The notes below the pieces were generated by a model that had not been told where the DNA came from, searched no databases, and saw only the letters and a list, made by a program, of their open reading frames with translations. A program made the translations under genes and the position numbers. Below are positions 58,282 through 64,000 of a stretch of 64,000 bases of DNA, piece after piece. The DNA is from Pseudomonas sp. P8_241 (GTDB lineage Bacteria; Pseudomonadota; Gammaproteobacteria; Pseudomonadales; Pseudomonadaceae): the NCBI RefSeq assembly GCF_034008315.1, contig NZ_CP125377.1, forward strand, positions 558,001 through 622,000, read 5' to 3'. Each line of letters begins with the position of its first letter. The stretch's first letter is position 1.

Positions 58282-58716
58282 TCAAACCCCTTGGCTGCGC
58301 AACCAGCTCATCAATTGCGGTAACGGGAAGGCCCCGCTCTGCCGGGCGACTTCCCGGCCGTTCTTGAACAGGATCAGGCTCGGAATCGAGCGAATCCCCA
58401 ACTGTGCCGACAACTGCGGGTTCGCCTCGCTGTCCAGCTTGGCCAATCGGCACTTGCCTGCCAGTTGCGCCGCGGCCTGCTCGAATACCGGCGCAAACGA
58501 CTTGCACGGCCCGCACCAGTCAGCCCACACGTCCACCAGCAACGGCAGATCACCCTTGATCTGGCTGGCGTAGTCGCCTTGCTTGAGCTCAAAGGGCTTG
58601 TTCAGCAGCACTTCAGCTTTGCATCGCCCGCATTTCGGGTGGTCACTGAGACGTTCGGCCGGGATGCGGTTGAGGCCGTTACAGTGGGGGCAGGGGATGA
58701 GGAGTGGCTCGGTCAT
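58282..58716 (-). CDS. trxC: Thioredoxin 2 (zinc-binding)
   Basis: The 144-residue thioredoxin has an N-terminal zinc-binding region (CPHC and CGRC) before the thioredoxin fold with WADWCGPCK. It reduces disulfides in the cytoplasm, mainly under oxidative stress. ATG 58716 is chosen over the upstream ATG at 58761, which adds an unrelated 15 residues. The overall length and CxxC-CxxC-WCGPC set agree with TrxC. Confidence 0.94.
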   Translation of the reverse strand: MTEPLLIPCPHCNGLNRIPAERLSDHPKCGRCKAEVLLNKPFELKQGDYASQIKGDLPLLVDVWADWCGPCKSFAPVFEQAAAQLAGKCRLAKLDSEANPQLSAQLGIRSIPSLILFKNGREVARQSGAFPLPQLMSWLRSQGV

Positions 58717-58789
58717 GACAAATCGTCCAGTCGAAAGCGAATGATCCTTATCTGGAGACATGACTCCAGGTTTTCAATTGTGCAGCGCT

Positions 58790-60301
<1,512 letters not shown>

Positions 60302-63300
60302 TTAGTCGAGTTTGGCCGCCGGCGGTTGTTGCGGAGGCTGGCCATCAACGATCGGCACAATGGTTTTCGCTTCCGGCTCGATGGGCACCATCTTGTACTC
60401 CTGGCCATGAAGGTTCTTGAGGTAGACCTCCATCTGCCGGAACGAGATGTTGATGTGCTGCTTCTTGAACTCGCGGTTGATGAAGCGGTTGACCTCGTCG
60501 AGCACCGGGTTGCGGTCGCCGAGGTCGCGCACGTGCATGCGCAACTCGTGATCGAGGGTGCTTTCGCCGAAGTTCAGGAAATACACATGAGGTTCGGGGT
60601 CTTTCAGCACACGCGGGTTATCGCGGGCAGCTTTCAGCAGCAGTTCTTTCACCAGATCGAGATCCGAGCCGTAGTCGACGCCGAGCTTGAGTGTTACCCG
60701 GGTGATGGTGTCGGTGAGGGACCAGTTGATCAGTTGCCCGGTAATGAACGTCTTGTTCGGAACGATGATGTCTTTGCGGTCGAAGTCGGTGATGGTCGTG
60801 GCGCGGATGCGGATCTTGCTCACCGTGCCCGACAGGTTGCCGATGGTGATGGTGTCACCGATCCGTACCGGACGCTCGAACAGGATCATGATGCCGGAGA
60901 TGAAGTTGGCGAAGATCTCTTGCATGCCGAAACCGAGTCCGACCGACAGCGCCGCCACCAGCCATTGCAACTTGTCCCAACTCACACCGAGGGTCGACAG
61001 GGTCGAGACAAAACCGACACCGGCAATCACGTAGGACAGCAGCGTAGTCGTGGCATAGGCGCTGCCTTGGGCGAGGTTGAGCTTGGACAACACGAAGACT
61101 TCAAGCAGACCCGGCAAGTTTCGCGCGAGGGCGAAGGTGATGCCGATGATGATCAGTGCGCCCAGCATGTCGCCGATGCTGATCGGCACCATGCTCATGT
61201 TGGCGCCGGTGCCGCTGGTGTATTCGTAAAGGGTGATGTTGTCGAGGTACGAAAACACCGTGATAAGGTCAGCCCAGACCCAGTACAGCAACGCCATGAA
61301 ACCACCGAGCAAGGCCAGGCGGATCAGTCGCAGCGACTGTTCGTTGACCTTTTCGATGTCCAGGGTCGGCTCTTCAATGACCGCTTCGCCGTCGCCGGCC
61401 TCTTTCGCCGCCTGACGTTTGGTCAGGGCACGCTGATAGGCCAGGCGTCGGGCTGCAACGCTGAGGCCGCGGACGAAGGTGGCTTCGATTACCAGCCAGA
61501 ACATCAGCAGGTACAGGGTGTTGATCAAGCGGTCGCTGAGTTTCAGTGCGGTGTAGTAGTAGCCGAAGCACACCGCGACGAACAGCGCGACCGGCAGGGC
61601 GGTAAACAGGATGCCCACGACCTTGCGGAACAGCGAGGCGTTTTCGTGGGTCGGGCTGCTGATCAGCAAGCGGCTGAGCAGCAAAGTCATCAAGGCGTAG
61701 CAGGTGAGCACCACCGGCATGCCGATTACGTCGTCGGCCAGCCCCGCCGGTTGCAGTTCGGCAACGGCCACCACCGCGACCAGCGCCATCACGACCATGC
61801 CGAGACGGCGGACCCAGCCGCGAAGGAATTCGACCTGAGGCTTTTCCCAACGGAAATGCAGTTCGGCCACGCCACCCGGCGCGAGGATCCGATAGGCGGT
61901 GTAGAACACCAGCCATGCCTGAGCCATTTGCAGCAGCGCCGCGCCCATATTGGCGTTTTGCCCGCGGGCATCGATTTGCAGGGCCAGCCCGCACAAGGCG
62001 AGGCCAAGGGACACCGGCATCGCCAGCAAAATGTTGATCAGAATGGCTTGTGGTGTGTGCCACTGGCTGTCGCGCTTGAAGTGGCCGATATCCTGGTGAA
62101 CCTTGTTCAGTCGGGCATACAGTTGCTTGCGGCGCCACAGCAGGGCGCCGATCAACAGAGCCAGTGGCAGGAACAGCAGCGGTCGCTGGGTCAGGCCATC
62201 GGTCAGTTCGCTCAGGCTTGAGGCCAGGGGCAGTGTGTCGATCTGACGTTGCAGGCGATCCGGCACGCTGTGGATCCATTCCAGGTCCAGTGGCTTGTTG
62301 CTGGGAATCCAGAACATCTGCTCATCGAGCGTGGCCCGCAGGCTTTGCGCGGTACTGAGCAATTGCTTCTGGTTCAACTGCAGGGTGATGGATTCGTTGA
62401 GGACCGCACTCAGTTCCCGGTTCAGACGTTCCAACAGGTCGGCACGGGTGGTGGCCAGCTCCAGCAGGCTCTTGCGCAGCTGCGGGGTGACTTGCTCGGG
62501 CGGCTGGGTCGACAGCAGGTTATCGACGTAGGTGGCCGGGTTGCTGAGCAACTCCCGTTGCTGGCTGACTTCGAACTGATAGAGGCGAATGTCGGCGATC
62601 TGGTCGGCCAGGTCGCGGTCGACCTTGAGGCGCGGCAGGGCCTGCTTTTGCTTATAGAGAATCTTCGAAAGCAGCAGGCTGCCTTTGAGCACGTTGATCT
62701 GTTCATCCAAAGCCGAGTCGCTTTGGGTCACGCTGTCGAGTTGCTGCTTGGTCTGCAGATTTTTCTGAGTGACTTCGTTGAGGCGGTCAGTGCTTTTGAG
62801 CAGGTAGTCCGAGAGCTTCAGGTTGGCCGTGCTTTCGGTCGCCAGCAGGCTGCTGCCGCCGGATTTCTGCGCTTCGATCGACTGTTGGGTGACGGTCTCC
62901 TGAGACTGCGCCAGGCGCTTCTGGTTGATCAGGTTCTGCAGTTCCTGAATTTCATGATCCAGGCGATCGGACCGTTCCGACAACAGGTCATGCTGACTGT
63001 TGCCCAGATCCTGCAGTTGAGTGTTGCCGGCCAGTTCCTGGCGACGCAGCGGGATCAGGGCGTTGAGCGCCGCGAGTTCGGCATTGAGCTGGTCGCGTTG
63101 CTCGGCGCTCAAGGTCTTGCCGGCGTCTTTGCCGGCCTTGAGGATGTTGTTGATCTGCTGGATGCGTGTCTGGCTGGTGGAGATTTCAGCCTGCGCGCGC
63201 TCCGGACGGGTCTGGGCGGTGATGATCAGACTGTTGGCGTCGGCAAGGGCTTTTTGCAGATCGCTTTGCTGTGTCGAGCGCTCGGTGAGCAATTGCTCCA

Positions 63301-63652
63301 GCTGCTGGATGTTTTCTTTGGCGAAACGCTGTGCCACCGGCACCACACTGGTGGCTTTGAGCCGCGTCAGCTCACGCTGGTTCTCGATGGTCTGTTTGGG
63401 TGCGCTGCTCAGCTGTTGCTTGAGTTCGGCCAGTTTCTGCTCGTAATCACGCTGATTGTTGAGATGAGTCAGCGTGCCTTGCAGAACGGATTGCAGAGCC
63501 TTTTGGTCCGCCTCCGGCAGTTTACGATCAGCGATCTTGTCCAGACTCGTCTGCACGGCTTCGCGGGTGGGCGGTTCGGCGGCTTGCAAGGGGCCGACGG
63601 AGAGACTCAGGCCCAGCAGGGCCATGATGAAAAAGGTGCGCAGGCTTGACAT
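60302..63652 (-). CDS. Large mechanosensitive channel, MscK (KefA) type
   Basis: This 1116-residue protein has a signal peptide (cleavage after LQAA), about 450 residues of periplasmic coiled coil (QKALPRLKVDRDLADQIAD), around ten membrane helices and a C-terminal MscS-like pore with FISGIMILFERPVRIGDTITIG, then a cytoplasmic beta and alpha/beta domain. The length and order match E. coli MscK (1120 residues). It opens on membrane tension to release solutes. It follows the potassium/proton antiporter gene. Confidence 0.92.
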   Translation of the reverse strand: MSSLRTFFIMALLGLSLSVGPLQAAEPPTREAVQTSLDKIADRKLPEADQKALQSVLQGTLTHLNNQRDYEQKLAELKQQLSSAPKQTIENQRELTRLKATSVVPVAQRFAKENIQQLEQLLTERSTQQSDLQKALADANSLIITAQTRPERAQAEISTSQTRIQQINNILKAGKDAGKTLSAEQRDQLNAELAALNALIPLRRQELAGNTQLQDLGNSQHDLLSERSDRLDHEIQELQNLINQKRLAQSQETVTQQSIEAQKSGGSSLLATESTANLKLSDYLLKSTDRLNEVTQKNLQTKQQLDSVTQSDSALDEQINVLKGSLLLSKILYKQKQALPRLKVDRDLADQIADIRLYQFEVSQQRELLSNPATYVDNLLSTQPPEQVTPQLRKSLLELATTRADLLERLNRELSAVLNESITLQLNQKQLLSTAQSLRATLDEQMFWIPSNKPLDLEWIHSVPDRLQRQIDTLPLASSLSELTDGLTQRPLLFLPLALLIGALLWRRKQLYARLNKVHQDIGHFKRDSQWHTPQAILINILLAMPVSLGLALCGLALQIDARGQNANMGAALLQMAQAWLVFYTAYRILAPGGVAELHFRWEKPQVEFLRGWVRRLGMVVMALVAVVAVAELQPAGLADDVIGMPVVLTCYALMTLLLSRLLISSPTHENASLFRKVVGILFTALPVALFVAVCFGYYYTALKLSDRLINTLYLLMFWLVIEATFVRGLSVAARRLAYQRALTKRQAAKEAGDGEAVIEEPTLDIEKVNEQSLRLIRLALLGGFMALLYWVWADLITVFSYLDNITLYEYTSGTGANMSMVPISIGDMLGALIIIGITFALARNLPGLLEVFVLSKLNLAQGSAYATTTLLSYVIAGVGFVSTLSTLGVSWDKLQWLVAALSVGLGFGMQEIFANFISGIMILFERPVRIGDTITIGNLSGTVSKIRIRATTITDFDRKDIIVPNKTFITGQLINWSLTDTITRVTLKLGVDYGSDLDLVKELLLKAARDNPRVLKDPEPHVYFLNFGESTLDHELRMHVRDLGDRNPVLDEVNRFINREFKKQHINISFRQMEVYLKNLHGQEYKMVPIEPEAKTIVPIVDGQPPQQPPAAKLD

Positions 63653-63686
63653 AGAGACCGATTAAAAAGCTGACGAGAAATGGAGT

Positions 63687-64000
63687 TTAGAGGAAGAGTC
63701 CCGGACCCGGGCGACTTCCTTCGGGGAATCTGACGCCCACTTTGCCGATCTTGTTCCCCTCCATGACGGCAACGGTCCAGATGGTGTTGTTCCATTCCAC
63801 CTGGTCGCCAACCACCGGCGCGCCCCCCACTTTCTGGGCAATGAAGTGGCCCAGGGACATGTCCGGGTCGATGCCTTCGACTTTCAGGCCATACAGGGCG
63901 GCAACCGCCGCCAGCTGGGCGTCTCCTTCGAGTACGAAGTCGCCGAAGAAACGCAAATCGAGGCCCCGTTGCGGCGCCTGGCTGAAGAGTTTTCCGAGGG
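63687..64000 (-). CDS. C-terminal part of a potassium/proton antiporter (CvrA/NhaP2-like), cut by the window edge
   Basis: Reading from the window end the frame continues without a stop from 64000 to the stop at 63687, over 104 codons. The sequence ([21 protein letters not shown], then [41 protein letters not shown]) is a CorC/HlyC-type transporter-associated domain, as found at the C-terminus of NhaP2/CvrA. The membrane part is outside the window. Neighbour mscK also deals with osmotic and potassium balance. Confidence 0.8.
   Translation of the reverse strand, partial: LGKLFSQAPQRGLDLRFFGDFVLEGDAQLAAVAALYGLKVEGIDPDMSLGHFIAQKVGGAPVVGDQVEWNNTIWTVAVMEGNKIGKVGVRFPEGSRPGPGLFL

Overview
The window is a chromosomal segment of a Pseudomonas, most likely from the P. 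fluorescens group. The reasons are the class II medium-chain-length polyhydroxyalkanoate (PHA) locus with two synthases, the pilMNOPQ-aroKB-damX-gltBD-hemE gene order typical of pseudomonads, and many short REP/REPIN palindromes of the types common in fluorescent pseudomonads. There is no rRNA, tRNA, CRISPR array, insertion sequence or prophage. Nearly everything is dense protein-coding sequence, and the assignments rest on reading motifs, lengths and context, not on database searches.

Layout. (1) 1-7065: PHA locus. A small PHA-associated protein and the phasins phaI-phaF are on the + strand; phaC1-phaZ-phaC2-phaD converge on them from the - strand. A sigma54-like site lies upstream of phaC1. 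(2) 7325-14905, - strand: a DUF971 protein, hslU, hslV (with a near-consensus heat-shock promoter and a TTG start), a SPOR-domain protein, argS and priA. (3) 15197-17694, + strand: rpmE, a secreted nuclease-like protein whose signal-peptide codons contain the rpmE terminator, and a short malic enzyme. (4) 17891-28757: ponA diverges from the type IV pilus assembly operon pilMNOPQ, followed by aroK, aroB and a DamX-like SPOR/AAA protein. (5) 29101-36301: gltB, gltD and hemE. (6) 36433-39501: a divergent MFS transporter/LysR pair, then about 500 bases of non-coding DNA with strong RNA-like structure in front of a DUF6124-type small protein.

(7) 39596-57137, all on the - strand and largely overlapping end to start: an aryl polyene pigment gene cluster of 19 genes. 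From the promoter end these are chain-length factor, acyltransferase, two acyl carrier proteins, a membrane protein, an acyl ligase fused to a dehydratase, a glycosyltransferase, an LpxL-type acyltransferase, an aromatic amino acid ammonia-lyase, a thioesterase, a LolA-like carrier, an MMPL exporter, an antiporter-like membrane protein, a flavin enzyme with halogenase motifs, a DUF3261 lipoprotein, ketosynthase, dehydratase, ketoreductase and a second ketosynthase. The ammonia-lyase would supply an aryl acid, the ligase would load it on an acyl carrier protein, the ketosynthase/ketoreductase/dehydratase set would extend it as a polyene, and the acyltransferases, LolA-like protein, lipoprotein and MMPL protein would place it in the outer membrane. 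The cluster looks like an accessory block set into otherwise conserved chromosome order.

(8) 57494-64000: an orphan ParA-type ATPase, trxC, selO, a giant mechanosensitive channel (mscK type) and the 3' end of a potassium/proton antiporter cut by the window edge.

The points most worth following up are the multi-hairpin element before the DUF6124 gene, the REPIN that forms part of the signal-peptide region of the LolA-like gene, the halogenase-like enzyme in the aryl polyene cluster, and the terminator embedded in the nuclease signal-peptide codons.
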